In this document: positions 25,933 through 34,119 of the stretch, in pieces
Position numbering within the stretch: position 1 is the stretch's first letter
How the letters are laid out: each line of letters starts with the position of its first letter
Assembly: GCA_937892115.1 (NCBI GenBank)
Contig: CALAUI010000025.1
Span: 1-64,000 of the forward strand
Direction of reading: 5' to 3'
DNA from: an uncultured Clostridia bacterium
GTDB taxonomy: Bacteria; Bacillota; Clostridia; Oscillospirales; Acutalibacteraceae
DNA length: 64,000 nucleotides
Program-made: the position numbers and the translations under genes
The notes under the pieces: generated by a model
Databases searched by the model: none
The model's input: the letters and a program-made list of their open reading frames with translations, nothing else
Told to the model about the DNA's origin: nothing

Positions 25933-26730
25933 ATGTCCAAGAAATGTGTTTCCTGCGGTAAGGAATTAGACAGCGACGCCGCGGTCTGTGATCTTTGCAG
26001 TGCTCCTCAGCCGGTATATGACGGGGAAGAACCCGAAGAAGAATCCGTAAAGGAAAATATAGAGGTAATTACGGAAGAAATACCTGAGGAACCCGTTGAA
26101 GAAACGGCAGAAGAAACCGAAGACGGGGAATCCGACAAAAAAGAAAAAGACCGGAAGTCCGACAGACCTCTTGCAAAAAAGAGAGCGCTCATTATCGGTA
26201 TTCCCGCCGTACTTATTGCCATAGCACTTACGGTATTGATTTGTTTTATCGCCGGCTCAACCTATCAGCACGCAGTTAAAAAATTCTGCAAGGGTTATTT
26301 CGGAAACAAGCCGGGCGCGTATGTTGATTCTGTCAGCGCTCTGAAATATTACGGCTATGATGCACATGAGTTTTATGAAAACAAAAAGCTTGTTGTACAG
26401 AATGAGCTGATAAACGCCACCCAGTCTTACGTTAAAGAAATCGGCAAGATAAAAAAGGTAAGCGTAAAATTCGGTAAGAGGGAAAAGAAGGACAGCGAGT
26501 ATCTTGATATGCTGATTCTTCTCAGCGGTGCCGATGCAAATAAAGACGGCATCAAGGCGAGCGAAATCACAAAGCCCTATACCGTTGACCTTACCGTTAC
26601 CCTCACGGGTAAAGAGGGAGATAAGATGCTCAGCATAAATGACCTTTTTATCTGCAAGGAAAACGGTGAGTGGAAGGTATATAAATCCTTTGAAACCGAT
26701 GTTTATACGTACGAGCTTGAAGAGTCCTGA
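25933..26730 (+). CDS. Zinc-ribbon, single-pass membrane protein
   Basis: 265 aa from the ATG at 25933 (AAAGGTGG upstream; an earlier in-frame ATG lies inside the promoter and cannot be used). Layout: cytoplasmic zinc ribbon with CVSCG and CDLC pairs, a Glu-rich linker (about 35-75), one membrane helix (about 85-110), then a 150-residue outer domain that looks like a small alpha+beta (NTF2/DUF4878-like) fold: AVKKFCKGYF then DGIKASEITKPYTVDLTVTL. The next gene encodes a shorter paralog. No function known; the layout suggests a sensor or adaptor. Confidence 0.75.
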   Translation: MSKKCVSCGKELDSDAAVCDLCSAPQPVYDGEEPEEESVKENIEVITEEIPEEPVEETAEETEDGESDKKEKDRKSDRPLAKKRALIIGIPAVLIAIALTVLICFIAGSTYQHAVKKFCKGYFGNKPGAYVDSVSALKYYGYDAHEFYENKKLVVQNELINATQSYVKEIGKIKKVSVKFGKREKKDSEYLDMLILLSGADANKDGIKASEITKPYTVDLTVTLTGKEGDKMLSINDLFICKENGEWKVYKSFETDVYTYELEES

Positions 26731-26743
26731 TAAGAGGTAAGAT

Positions 26744-27439
26744 ATGGCAAAGATTTGTCCCCGATGCGGCGGCAGTGTAGAGGATAACGCGGTTAAATGC
26801 GATAAATGCGGCTTTACACCCTCTGCCGTAACGAATAATGAAAATATAAATAATAAGAGTAAGAAAAAGAATAAAAAACTCATAAGTGCCGTCGTTCTTT
26901 CGGTATGCTCCCTGATAATAATTCTCTGTGTGGGATTGATTATAAAGACGGCTGTTTCTTCAGGTTACAAAAAAGCTGCGGAAAATTACTTTACCGCCAT
27001 GGCAAAGTGTGATTTTGATTTGTATTGGGATTCCCTCAGCTCTCTTGAATACGGCGGAGTGGATTTTGAAGACAGATATTCCGTTCTGGGAAGCGGACTT
27101 CCCATGGGACTCGGTTACGATGCATATCTCGGAGTCATTTCGTCAAGCATCCAGGCGAAGACCGGCGAGATTAAAAAAATAAAGGTAAAAATTGATAACA
27201 TCGCCAAAAAGGATAAGGATGAACTGGACTCACTTTATTCAAAATACGTTTCTCAGAATCCTTCTCTTTCAAGAGAGGATATCAAGGGCGGAAAAACCTT
27301 TGATGCAAAGGTCACGGTTACGGGAGAAAACGGCGAGACCGAGATAGAAACATTTAATCTTATTTCGCTGAAAGAAAATAATAAATGGCGTGTATTTTCT
27401 CTTGAATCCGACTTTGATTTAGCGTCACTTATCGGTTAA
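26744..27439 (+). CDS. Zinc-ribbon, single-pass membrane protein (paralog of the preceding gene)
   Basis: 231 aa. Same order as the gene before it: zinc ribbon (CPRCG, CDKCG), a short Lys-rich linker, one membrane helix (about 45-68) and an outer domain starting YKKAAENYFTAMAKCD and ending with GETEIETFNLISLKENNKWRVFSLE. The corresponding segments of the two proteins align by eye, so they arose by duplication. 13 nt after its neighbour with ribosome site AGAGGTAAG. Confidence 0.75.
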   Translation: MAKICPRCGGSVEDNAVKCDKCGFTPSAVTNNENINNKSKKKNKKLISAVVLSVCSLIIILCVGLIIKTAVSSGYKKAAENYFTAMAKCDFDLYWDSLSSLEYGGVDFEDRYSVLGSGLPMGLGYDAYLGVISSSIQAKTGEIKKIKVKIDNIAKKDKDELDSLYSKYVSQNPSLSREDIKGGKTFDAKVTVTGENGETEIETFNLISLKENNKWRVFSLESDFDLASLIG

Positions 27440-27470
27440 AATTGTTCACCCCGATTTAACAAATTGTTAA

Positions 27471-27499
27471 TTGATTTTCGCAATTCTTTGTGATATTAT
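27471..27499 (+). promoter_or_regulatory. Promoter of the NfeD-SPFH pair
   Basis: TTGATT (27471-27476), 17-nt spacer ending TGTGA, TATTAT (27494-27499). Nearly the same sequence as the promoter at 25873. Confidence 0.7.
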
Positions 27500-27523
27500 T
27501 CGGGAAAAAGGAGGGTAATAATC

Positions 27524-27952
27524 ATGACGAATATTATTATCTGGGCAGTAGTTTTAGCACTGCTTATTGTCGTCGAACTGGCAACGGCACAGCTTGTTAC
27601 AATCTGGTTTGCCGCGGGTGCTCTTGTCGCACTTATTGCCGCCTCACTTAATGCAAATGTCTGGATTCAGCTTTTGCTTTTCGGAGTAGTGTCCGGAATT
27701 ACCCTTGCGGCAACAAGACCCCTGGTAAAGAAAATTACCAAACGGCAGGCAGAGCCCATGAATGCGGACCGATGTATCGGTGAAAAAGCCGTAGTTACGG
27801 AAAGAATCGATAACGTAGCCGGTGTGGGTGCCGTAAAAGTCGGCGGTATCATCTGGTCAGCCCGCTCCTCATCGGGAGAGGTCATTGAGCAGGATAAAAC
27901 GGTTGAAATTGAAAAAATAGATGGCGTTAAAGTCATCGTCAAGGAGGTATAA
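27524..27952 (+). CDS. NfeD-like membrane protein
   Basis: 142 aa. Two to three membrane helices (about 5-65) and a cytoplasmic or outer C-terminal beta-barrel (OB-like: RCIGEKAVVTERIDN to VKVIVKE). NfeD proteins are almost always encoded next to SPFH proteins and work with them in membrane microdomains; the SPFH gene follows 2 nt later. Ribosome site AAAGGAGGG. Confidence 0.88.
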   Translation: MTNIIIWAVVLALLIVVELATAQLVTIWFAAGALVALIAASLNANVWIQLLLFGVVSGITLAATRPLVKKITKRQAEPMNADRCIGEKAVVTERIDNVAGVGAVKVGGIIWSARSSSGEVIEQDKTVEIEKIDGVKVIVKEV

Positions 27953-27954
27953 AA

Positions 27955-28878
27955 ATGGGTCCTTTCGGTTGGATTTTATTATCACTTTTTATCGTCGCAA
28001 TAGCAATAGTTATTGCCAATGTCAAAGTCGTTCCTCAGTCAAGGGCTTACGTTATTGAGCGTCTCGGTGCTTATTACTGCACATGGGATACCGGTATTCA
28101 CGTAAAGACTCCCTTTATTGACAGAATTGCAAAGCAGGTTTCATTAAAGGAACAGATAGTTGACTTCCCCCCTCAGCCCGTTATCACCAAGGATAACGTA
28201 ACAATGCAGATTGATACGGTCGTATTCTTCCAGATTACCGACCCCAAGCTTTTTGCATACGGCGTAGAGAAGCCCATTATGGCTATTGAAAATCTTACCG
28301 CAACAACACTCCGTAATATCATCGGCGACCTTGAGCTTGACCACACTCTTACTTCCCGTGATACCATCAACGCCAAAATCAGAGGCATTCTTGATGAGGC
28401 AACAGACCCCTGGGGCATCAAGGTAAACAGAGTTGAGCTCAAAAACATCCTTCCTCCCAAGGAAATCCAGGATGCAATGGAAAAGCAGATGAAGGCAGAG
28501 CGTCAGCGCCGTGAATCAATCCTTACCGCTGAAGGTCAGAAGGCAAGCCAGATCCTCGTTGCAGAAGGTCAGAAGGAAAGCCAGATTCTTCAGGCACAGG
28601 CAGATAAAGAAGCCGCAATCCTTGCAGCCGAAGCAGAAAAAGAGTCAAAGATCCGCAAGGCAGAAGGTGAAGCTCAGGCCATCCTTAAGGTTGAGGAAGC
28701 AAGAGCAAAGGCAATTGACCTTATCAACGATGCAAATCCCGGTACCGGCTATCTTACTATCAAGAGTCTTGAATCCTTTGAGAAGGCAGCAGACGGTCAG
28801 GCAACCAAGCTGATTATCCCCAGCGATCTTCAGTCCATCGCCGGACTTGCCACAAGCGCAAAGGAAATACTTAAATAA
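27955..28878 (+). CDS. SPFH/stomatin-prohibitin family membrane protein
   Basis: 307 aa. N-terminal membrane helix (about 5-25), SPFH domain (VPQSRAYVIERLGAYYCTWDTGIHV through RVELKNILPPKEIQ; about 28-185) and a long Ala/Glu/Gln coiled coil (190-260) ending in a small conserved tail (GTGYLTIKSLE, IIPSDLQSI). These proteins form oligomers in membrane microdomains and regulate membrane proteases or transporters. Paired with NfeD. Confidence 0.92.
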   Translation: MGPFGWILLSLFIVAIAIVIANVKVVPQSRAYVIERLGAYYCTWDTGIHVKTPFIDRIAKQVSLKEQIVDFPPQPVITKDNVTMQIDTVVFFQITDPKLFAYGVEKPIMAIENLTATTLRNIIGDLELDHTLTSRDTINAKIRGILDEATDPWGIKVNRVELKNILPPKEIQDAMEKQMKAERQRRESILTAEGQKASQILVAEGQKESQILQAQADKEAAILAAEAEKESKIRKAEGEAQAILKVEEARAKAIDLINDANPGTGYLTIKSLESFEKAADGQATKLIIPSDLQSIAGLATSAKEILK

Positions 28879-28898
28879 TCAATATACTTACAGAGAAG

Positions 28899-28935
28899 GC
28901 GGAGCTTCATAACCCCTTATGAAGCCCCGCCGCCA
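28899..28935 (+). other. Stem-loop after the SPFH gene
   Basis: GGCGG and GCTTCATAA pair with TTATGAAGC and CCGCC around a CCCC loop. No T run follows, so it is a weak terminator or an mRNA 3' stabiliser. Confidence 0.5.
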
Positions 28936-28944
28936 TAATGTTAT

Positions 28945-29592
28945 ATGAAATACGATACGTTGATTTTTGACCTTGACGGTACACTCACAAATACTATCGG
29001 CGACCTTACCGAAGCGGTGAACGTTGCTCTTGAAAAATACGGTTTCCCTCTCAGAAACGAAGAGGAGATTACCCGATTCGTCGGTAACGGCAACAGAACT
29101 CTTATCAAGCGCAGTGCCCCCGAAAATACCGGCGAAGAAATCAGAGAGGAAATGTATGCCGTGTTCTGTGAATATTACGAAGCTCATTCCATGGTGAAAA
29201 CAAAGCCGTATGACGGCGTTATTGACGTGCTGAATGAACTTAAGCGCATGAATGTCAGAACGGCGGTAGTGACCAATAAAAACGAAAGCATTGCCTTTGA
29301 CGTTGTGAAGTATTATTTCGGTGACCTGTTTGATGCGGTAATCGGTCAGATTGACGGAGTCCCTCTCAAGCCCGCTCCCGACGGCGTTTACCGTGCAATT
29401 GAAAAGCTCGGTGCCGACAAAAGCAAATGCGTTTATCTTGGCGATTCCGAGGTTGACTGTATGACTGCCCATAACGCCTCCCTTCCCATTATCGGAGTGC
29501 TGTGGGGCTTCAGAGACCGTAAAATCCACGAGGAATACGGCTCCGAATATATCATAGAGAAACCGTCACAGATAATTGATATCATAAAATAA
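28945..29592 (+). CDS. HAD-family phosphatase (phosphoglycolate phosphatase-like)
   Basis: 215 aa. HAD motif I is DLDGTLT (residues 9-15), motif II VTNK, motif III with Lys in KPAPDG and motif IV YLGDSEVD. The alpha-helical cap between residues 20 and 90 is typical of the Gph subgroup, which dephosphorylates phosphoglycolate or similar small phosphates. Exact substrate uncertain. Confidence 0.85.
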   Translation: MKYDTLIFDLDGTLTNTIGDLTEAVNVALEKYGFPLRNEEEITRFVGNGNRTLIKRSAPENTGEEIREEMYAVFCEYYEAHSMVKTKPYDGVIDVLNELKRMNVRTAVVTNKNESIAFDVVKYYFGDLFDAVIGQIDGVPLKPAPDGVYRAIEKLGADKSKCVYLGDSEVDCMTAHNASLPIIGVLWGFRDRKIHEEYGSEYIIEKPSQIIDIIK

Positions 29593-29620
29593 AGGCCGTC
29601 CGAGGACGGCCTTTTCTTTT
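29592..29620. terminator. Bidirectional terminator
   Basis: AAGGCCGTCC (29592-29601) pairs with GGACGGCCTT (29604-29613), 2-nt tip, followed by TTCTTTT; A-run on the other side. Separates convergent genes ending at 29592 and 29619. Confidence 0.8.
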
Positions 29621-30605
29621 ACTTATACAGTTTAAGTGTAGCTTTAAGCTTAGCGTTATATTCTTTTCTTACGCTTTCGGGGGAAAGGACCTCACATTCA
29701 TCCGCGAAGCCGAAAAGCCAGGCATAAAACTGGGGGCTGACCTTTATCTTTGTGGTGATGATGAAATGTCCTTCTCCGTCGGGGACTATTCCGATATCCT
29801 TGCCGAAGCGGTCAACCACAACGCCTGCGAGGTTATTTGAAAAACGGATTCTGATCGTTTCCTCTTTTCCGTTGAACATACCGAATACCTGCTTTGAATA
29901 TGCGGATATATCCGCTTTTCCGAACTTATCAACACCCTGACGCTTATTTTCCGTGTATCTGATATTATTCATCTTATCAACGCGGAAGTTCTTTACTATT
30001 CCTGCTTCCGCGTCAAAGGCAAGCAGATAGTAGTTTTCGTTATCCCAGATAAGTGTTAAGGGGGATACCTCGTAAAACTTGCCGTCGTGTCTGTATTCGG
30101 GCTTTTTATGAAGATTAAACTGGAAGTATCTGAAACGGATTGTCACGTCATTATTGATTGCGTATGAGATATGGTCAACTCCGTTGAAAACGCTTTCACT
30201 CATGGATTTGACCCTGTTCTGTACTACGACCTGACGCTGAAGCTGACTTGCCTCAAACTTATTGGTAAGGCCTTCAAGCTTTGATATCAGCTCAAGACTC
30301 TGCTTCTCGGGAATGAATTTTGAACTCTGAATACTGTCAACCAGCAGTTTTATTTCGGAGGTTTCAAATTCGGTGGAGGCGCAGTAATATCCGCCGTTCT
30401 TCTTTTTGACAAGCACAATGTCGTCACCGTATTCGATAAGCTGCTGAATATCGTCATAAATCGTTTTTCTTTCGCAGGGAATGTCATTCTTTGCCAGATA
30501 ATCAATCAGCTGATGAACGGAAGCGGGATGGTCCTCATCCGTGTTCCGTCTCAGATATTCCCTGATATACAGAAGCTTTAATTTCTGCCTTGACTGTTTT
30601 GCCAT
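29619..30605 (-). CDS. WYL-domain transcriptional regulator
   Basis: 328 aa from the ATG at 30605, which follows GGAGGG; the ATG 21 nt earlier has no ribosome site. N-terminal winged helix (KLKLLYIREYLRR, ERKTIYDDIQQLIEYG; about 5-65), then the WYL domain (VSPLTLIWDNENYYLLAFDAE, about 190) and the C-terminal WCX part. WYL regulators bind DNA as dimers and sense nucleic acids or small ligands through the WYL barrel. Its promoter holds a palindrome (see 30649-30661), suggesting self-control. Confidence 0.9.
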   Translation of the reverse strand: MAKQSRQKLKLLYIREYLRRNTDEDHPASVHQLIDYLAKNDIPCERKTIYDDIQQLIEYGDDIVLVKKKNGGYYCASTEFETSEIKLLVDSIQSSKFIPEKQSLELISKLEGLTNKFEASQLQRQVVVQNRVKSMSESVFNGVDHISYAINNDVTIRFRYFQFNLHKKPEYRHDGKFYEVSPLTLIWDNENYYLLAFDAEAGIVKNFRVDKMNNIRYTENKRQGVDKFGKADISAYSKQVFGMFNGKEETIRIRFSNNLAGVVVDRFGKDIGIVPDGEGHFIITTKIKVSPQFYAWLFGFADECEVLSPESVRKEYNAKLKATLKLYK

Positions 30606-30638
30606 ATCTGTCCCTCCGGTCCGCATTATTGTACTTAT

Positions 30639-30667
30639 ATTTTAACTTTTGCGGACCGCAATGTCAA
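30639..30667 (-). promoter_or_regulatory. WYL regulator promoter with embedded palindrome
   Basis: Minus strand TTGACA (30662-30667), 17-nt spacer, TAAAAT (30639-30644). The spacer contains TTGCGG-T-CCGCAA (30649-30661), an exact inverted repeat; a partial second copy (TGCGGACCG on the minus strand, 30617-30625) lies just before the ribosome site. Confidence 0.7.
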
Positions 30668-30672
30668 CAGAT

Positions 30673-30867
30673 TTATGACCTTGAGGTGTTTACTACCCTG
30701 AGCATACTGTTCTGACCGGGCCTCTGATTAAGGCAGGCGATGACCGCCTCTCTGTTTTTGACGGAGTAGGAAATCGCTTCGCCGCATACGGGGCAATGCA
30801 CAAGCTTCGTTTCACATTCCGCCGTTTTGTCAAGCACTTTACCGCAGTTGAGACACCATATTTTCAT
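30673..30867 (-). CDS. Small zinc-ribbon protein
   Basis: 64 aa. Two CxxC pairs, CLNCG and CPVCG, 20 residues apart, form a zinc ribbon; the rest is a short basic tail. Good ribosome site (GGAGGATGG). It stands upstream of the WYL gene on the same strand, and the WYL promoter lies in its 3' end region, so the two may be partly cotranscribed. Function unknown. Confidence 0.65.
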   Translation of the reverse strand: MKIWCLNCGKVLDKTAECETKLVHCPVCGEAISYSVKNREAVIACLNQRPGQNSMLRVVNTSRS

Positions 30868-31020
30868 AAAACCATCCTCCTTATGAAATACGATTTGTTT
30901 ACAAGTATATGATATGTCAATTACGGTACGTTAAAACGGACTGAAATGCATATTTCAAAATTAACGGATTATTCACAGTAAAAACACAATGGTATGATAA
31001 ATTAAATAAGAGGTGACGTT

Positions 31021-31740
31021 ATGAAAAGAATAACTGTAATTTTGCTGATATCGGCTCTTGTTATATTCCTGTTTGCATCCTGCGGCAAAACGGAAAGCGG
31101 TAAAATAAAATATTCGGAAATTACGGGCTTCTGGGGCTCCGAAAACGGAGATTGTCAGATAGATTTCGGCGGATTTTCCGACAGCGGTTTACATTCCGGA
31201 ACGCTCAGATTCTATGAAAACGGTGAACTGAATGAGGCTGGCTTCGGCTATAAACTGAATTTTGACGAAAATACAAAAGAGAACTCGCTGGTTATTACCG
31301 CCGACGGCACAAGAGAGACGTATGAAATAAAACTTACCGGTGACGAATTGGCACTTACATTCTATGACGAAGAAACGGGCAGAGATGAGGTAACGACATA
31401 TTACAAGGGCCGTGAACTTGTTGAGCCGGAAACAACTCTGACGGAAGTACCCGCAGCTACAACGATACGGTTCAGTACGGATGAACCGAACAGCTCGACA
31501 GCCGATTGTACCATGACCTGCATCATCAAATCAATCAACGGTACTGTGATTACGGCGGCAAAAACGGAAAACGGAAAAGAAACGGAATCGCTCTATAATC
31601 TTGATTATGCCGTGATTAACAACCCTTCAAAGAAAACCTTTGCCGAGGGTGATGCGATTGAGGTCGTTTTCAGATATCCCATAGAGGAAACTTATCCCAA
31701 TGGGGTTCCGTATCTGATTGATATTTTGCCCTGCGAATAA
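31021..31740 (+). CDS. Putative lipoprotein, unknown function
   Basis: 239 aa. Type II signal peptide with lipobox LFASC near residue 21, so the mature protein begins at Cys and is attached to the outer face of the membrane. The mature part is beta-rich (FYENGELNEAGFGYKLNF, then KTFAEGDAIEVVFRYPIEE) with a Thr-rich linker (TTLTEVPAATT). No family recognised. Ribosome site AGAGGTG. Confidence 0.75.
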   Translation: MKRITVILLISALVIFLFASCGKTESGKIKYSEITGFWGSENGDCQIDFGGFSDSGLHSGTLRFYENGELNEAGFGYKLNFDENTKENSLVITADGTRETYEIKLTGDELALTFYDEETGRDEVTTYYKGRELVEPETTLTEVPAATTIRFSTDEPNSSTADCTMTCIIKSINGTVITAAKTENGKETESLYNLDYAVINNPSKKTFAEGDAIEVVFRYPIEETYPNGVPYLIDILPCE

Positions 31741-31763
31741 ATCTGAATCAAATAAGAATATAA

Positions 31764-31799
31764 AAAAGGATTTTAAGTCAAGAAACTTAAAATCCTTTT
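31764..31799. terminator. Bidirectional terminator
   Basis: AAAAGGATTTTAAGT (31764-31778) pairs perfectly with ACTTAAAATCCTTTT (31785-31799), 6-nt loop, followed by ATTTTTAT. Between convergent genes ending at 31740 and 31804. Confidence 0.85.
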
Positions 31800-31803
31800 A
31801 TTT

Positions 31804-32667
31804 TTATGCATTTATCATGAATGCCGATGCGTATATTTCCGCACTGATTTCAACGCTTATCAATGCACCGGTACCCATATCGTTATAGGTGAGAAGCTGA
31901 TCCTTATAGGAATACAGCTTGTCATAAAATGACTTGTCCGTCTCCGCGATTTTCTTGCCGTAATCGTCAAGCTGCTTTTTCTTTACACCGTATATTCCGT
32001 CGTCAAGTGTGAAGCTGTTATCCTTCAGCGTAACGCAGTCAAATTCCGATATGTTTCCGTCGTTGTCAAAGGAAACGATACATTTTGCTTTGTTGCCCTG
32101 AATGGCGTACGTATTCTGACTCAGGGTAACAAATTCAAGGAATCTCAGATCGCTCGTTCCGTCATTTGAACTTTCCGTATAGACGATTCTGAAGGAATTA
32201 TCGCCCTTGTCATATTCCGCCTTCCAGGTTCTTTCAAGACGGTCACTGGCGAATTTCAGCTTTCTGATTCCGTCCTCATCCGAATAATAAACCGAATCAC
32301 CGGAGCATTCATAAAAGAACGCATTGGCGGCGGTTTCGTTTGTGAGCTCGTCATCAAATTTTCTGATAACGTCAAACACACTGTCGGGGAACGGGTCAAA
32401 CATGGTGAAAATATAGTTGGTGTTATTGAAATACGTTTCGGGAGTTGCGGTTTTTATGTCATTGTTATGACTTGTCTCAAGGGTATTTACTCTGAGCATG
32501 AGGGAGTTGATAATTTCGGTATATCTCGTAAATGCTCCCACCAGAGTTTTTTCTTCATTTGAAAAGATAAGAGTATCCTTGTAAAGGGGGGTATCCTCTT
32601 TGCCGCAGGACGTAAAGGTAACCGTAAGCGTCAAAAGGGCAATGAGGAGACATAAAATCTTTTTCAT
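31804..32667 (-). CDS. Putative lipoprotein, unknown function
   Basis: 287 aa. Signal peptide with lipobox FTSC near residue 21. The mature domain has alternating helical and beta segments with several aromatic-acidic patches (FYECSGDSVYYSDEDG); I recognise no family. Last gene of the asd-dapA-dapB operon, only 3 nt after nrdR, with a weak ribosome site (AAAAGAAA), so it may depend on coupling. Confidence 0.7.
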   Translation of the reverse strand: MKKILCLLIALLTLTVTFTSCGKEDTPLYKDTLIFSNEEKTLVGAFTRYTEIINSLMLRVNTLETSHNNDIKTATPETYFNNTNYIFTMFDPFPDSVFDVIRKFDDELTNETAANAFFYECSGDSVYYSDEDGIRKLKFASDRLERTWKAEYDKGDNSFRIVYTESSNDGTSDLRFLEFVTLSQNTYAIQGNKAKCIVSFDNDGNISEFDCVTLKDNSFTLDDGIYGVKKKQLDDYGKKIAETDKSFYDKLYSYKDQLLTYNDMGTGALISVEISAEIYASAFMINA

Positions 32668-32670
32668 TGA

Positions 32671-33135
32671 TTATTTCTTTTCGCTGTCACGGAGAATCTT
32701 TGCAAGCTCATCCATGAAAGTATTGATATCCTTAAACTGTCTGTAAACGGAGGCAAATCTGACATAAGCGACCTCGTCAAGAGTACGGAGCTGTTCCATT
32801 GCAAGCTCGCCTATACTCTCTGAGCTTACCTCACGTTCAAGTCCGTTCTGAAGCTGTGCTTCAATGCGGTTAACTGCGGTTTCAAGCTGCTCAAGAGAAA
32901 CGGGTCTCTTTTCACATGCTCTGAGCATACCTCTGAAGAGCTTGTCGCGGTCAAATACTTCTCTGGAATGGTCCTTCTTGACGACTATCACGGGTACTGA
33001 TTCAATAACCTCATAGGTCGTGAAGCGCTTGCCGCAGCTGTTGCATTCTCTTCTTCTTCTGATGCGTTCACCCTCGTCGGTGGGCCTTGAGTCGATTACT
33101 TTACTGTCTTCGCAGGAACAAAACGGACACTTCAT
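32671..33135 (-). CDS. nrdR: Transcriptional repressor NrdR
   Basis: 154 aa. Zinc ribbon with Cys3, Cys6, Cys31 and Cys34 and the arginine-rich DNA-binding stretch (RIRRRREC), followed by an ATP-cone domain (VKKDHSREVFDRDKLFRGM, then DINTFMDELAKIL). It senses dATP/ATP and represses ribonucleotide reductase genes by binding two boxes in their promoters. Its likely targets, nrdG and nrdD, are in this window at 41658 and 42470. Located within the dap operon, 11 nt after the hydrolase gene. Confidence 0.95.
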   Translation of the reverse strand: MKCPFCSCEDSKVIDSRPTDEGERIRRRRECNSCGKRFTTYEVIESVPVIVVKKDHSREVFDRDKLFRGMLRACEKRPVSLEQLETAVNRIEAQLQNGLEREVSSESIGELAMEQLRTLDEVAYVRFASVYRQFKDINTFMDELAKILRDSEKK

Positions 33136-33146
33136 ACTGTTACTCC

Positions 33147-34109
33147 TTATTTCGTAATGAATTTATCAATGAATTCGCTGAGCTTTTCGTTATAGGAATC
33201 GGGATCCTTTGCATAGCTTTCCGCATGACCTGCGCCATTGACGAGAAGGAGGTCCTTATAATCGGATGAGCAAGCGGAATAAACCTGATGAACCATATAT
33301 GTAGGTACGAAATCATCTGCATCGCCGTGGATGAAGAGCATGGGAATCTTTGCTCTGCCTACGCTCTCGATGGGAGCAACGTCATTGAAATCAAAACCGT
33401 TGAGAGTTCTGTTGAAAAGGTCTGCCGTATAGAGCAGGGGGAAGTTGGGGAGATGAATATAATCCTTGAGGCAATGCTCAAACTCTGCCGTGCAGGACGT
33501 ATATCCGCAGTCTGCAACCGTAAACTTAACGTTTGCGGGAAGGTCGTGAGCACCTGTCATCATCATAACCGTTGCACTGCCCATTGAAACACCGTGAAGT
33601 ACGATTTCTATATCGCTGCCGAATTTCTCGAGCATAAATTTAAGCCAGAGAAGACCGTCCTGCGATTCGTGGTAACCGAAGCCGATATATTTACCGTCGC
33701 TGTCACCGTGTGCCTGATGGTCAATCATAAATACGTTGAAGCCGTTATCGTGCCAGAATTTAGCCATAAGTCTGAATTCGCGGCGGCCGTGACATCTGTA
33801 ACCGTGAGAGCAGAAAACGAATTTCTTTGAGGGCTCTGCGGCGGGAATCATGTGAGCTTTAAGACGGAAATTCTTGGAGTTGATGATTTCATACTCCTGA
33901 TATTCCTGCTCGTTAAGCCACTGGATTCTGGGGTCAACGGATTCGTCAAGCTGAACGTTCTGCATTGATTTGCTTGCCTTTGCGGAAATCAAGGGGAAAA
34001 TGGGAGCGTTTCTGTTCATTACCTCATTAAAGATTACGTAACCTCCGCCGAATGAGAAGGCGGCAGCTGCTGCGGTTGTGCCGAGAATGACTTTTGTAGC
34101 TTTTTTCAT
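33147..34109 (-). CDS. Alpha/beta hydrolase with N-terminal membrane anchor
   Basis: 320 aa. Two nearby ATGs (34115, 34109); the second is 8 nt from the GAGG ribosome site, the first 2 nt, so 34109 is chosen. A short membrane segment (about 5-28) is followed by the hydrolase fold: CSHGYRCHGRRE oxyanion loop, nucleophile elbow Gly173-Val-Ser175-Met-Gly177, Asp in FIHGDADDFVP and His in GAGHAESY. Belongs with the serine-aminopeptidase/BAAT-type esterases. Substrate unknown. Sits between dapB and nrdR. Confidence 0.8.
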   Translation of the reverse strand: MKKATKVILGTTAAAAAFSFGGGYVIFNEVMNRNAPIFPLISAKASKSMQNVQLDESVDPRIQWLNEQEYQEYEIINSKNFRLKAHMIPAAEPSKKFVFCSHGYRCHGRREFRLMAKFWHDNGFNVFMIDHQAHGDSDGKYIGFGYHESQDGLLWLKFMLEKFGSDIEIVLHGVSMGSATVMMMTGAHDLPANVKFTVADCGYTSCTAEFEHCLKDYIHLPNFPLLYTADLFNRTLNGFDFNDVAPIESVGRAKIPMLFIHGDADDFVPTYMVHQVYSACSSDYKDLLLVNGAGHAESYAKDPDSYNEKLSEFIDKFITK

Positions 34110-34119
34110 CTTCATAACC

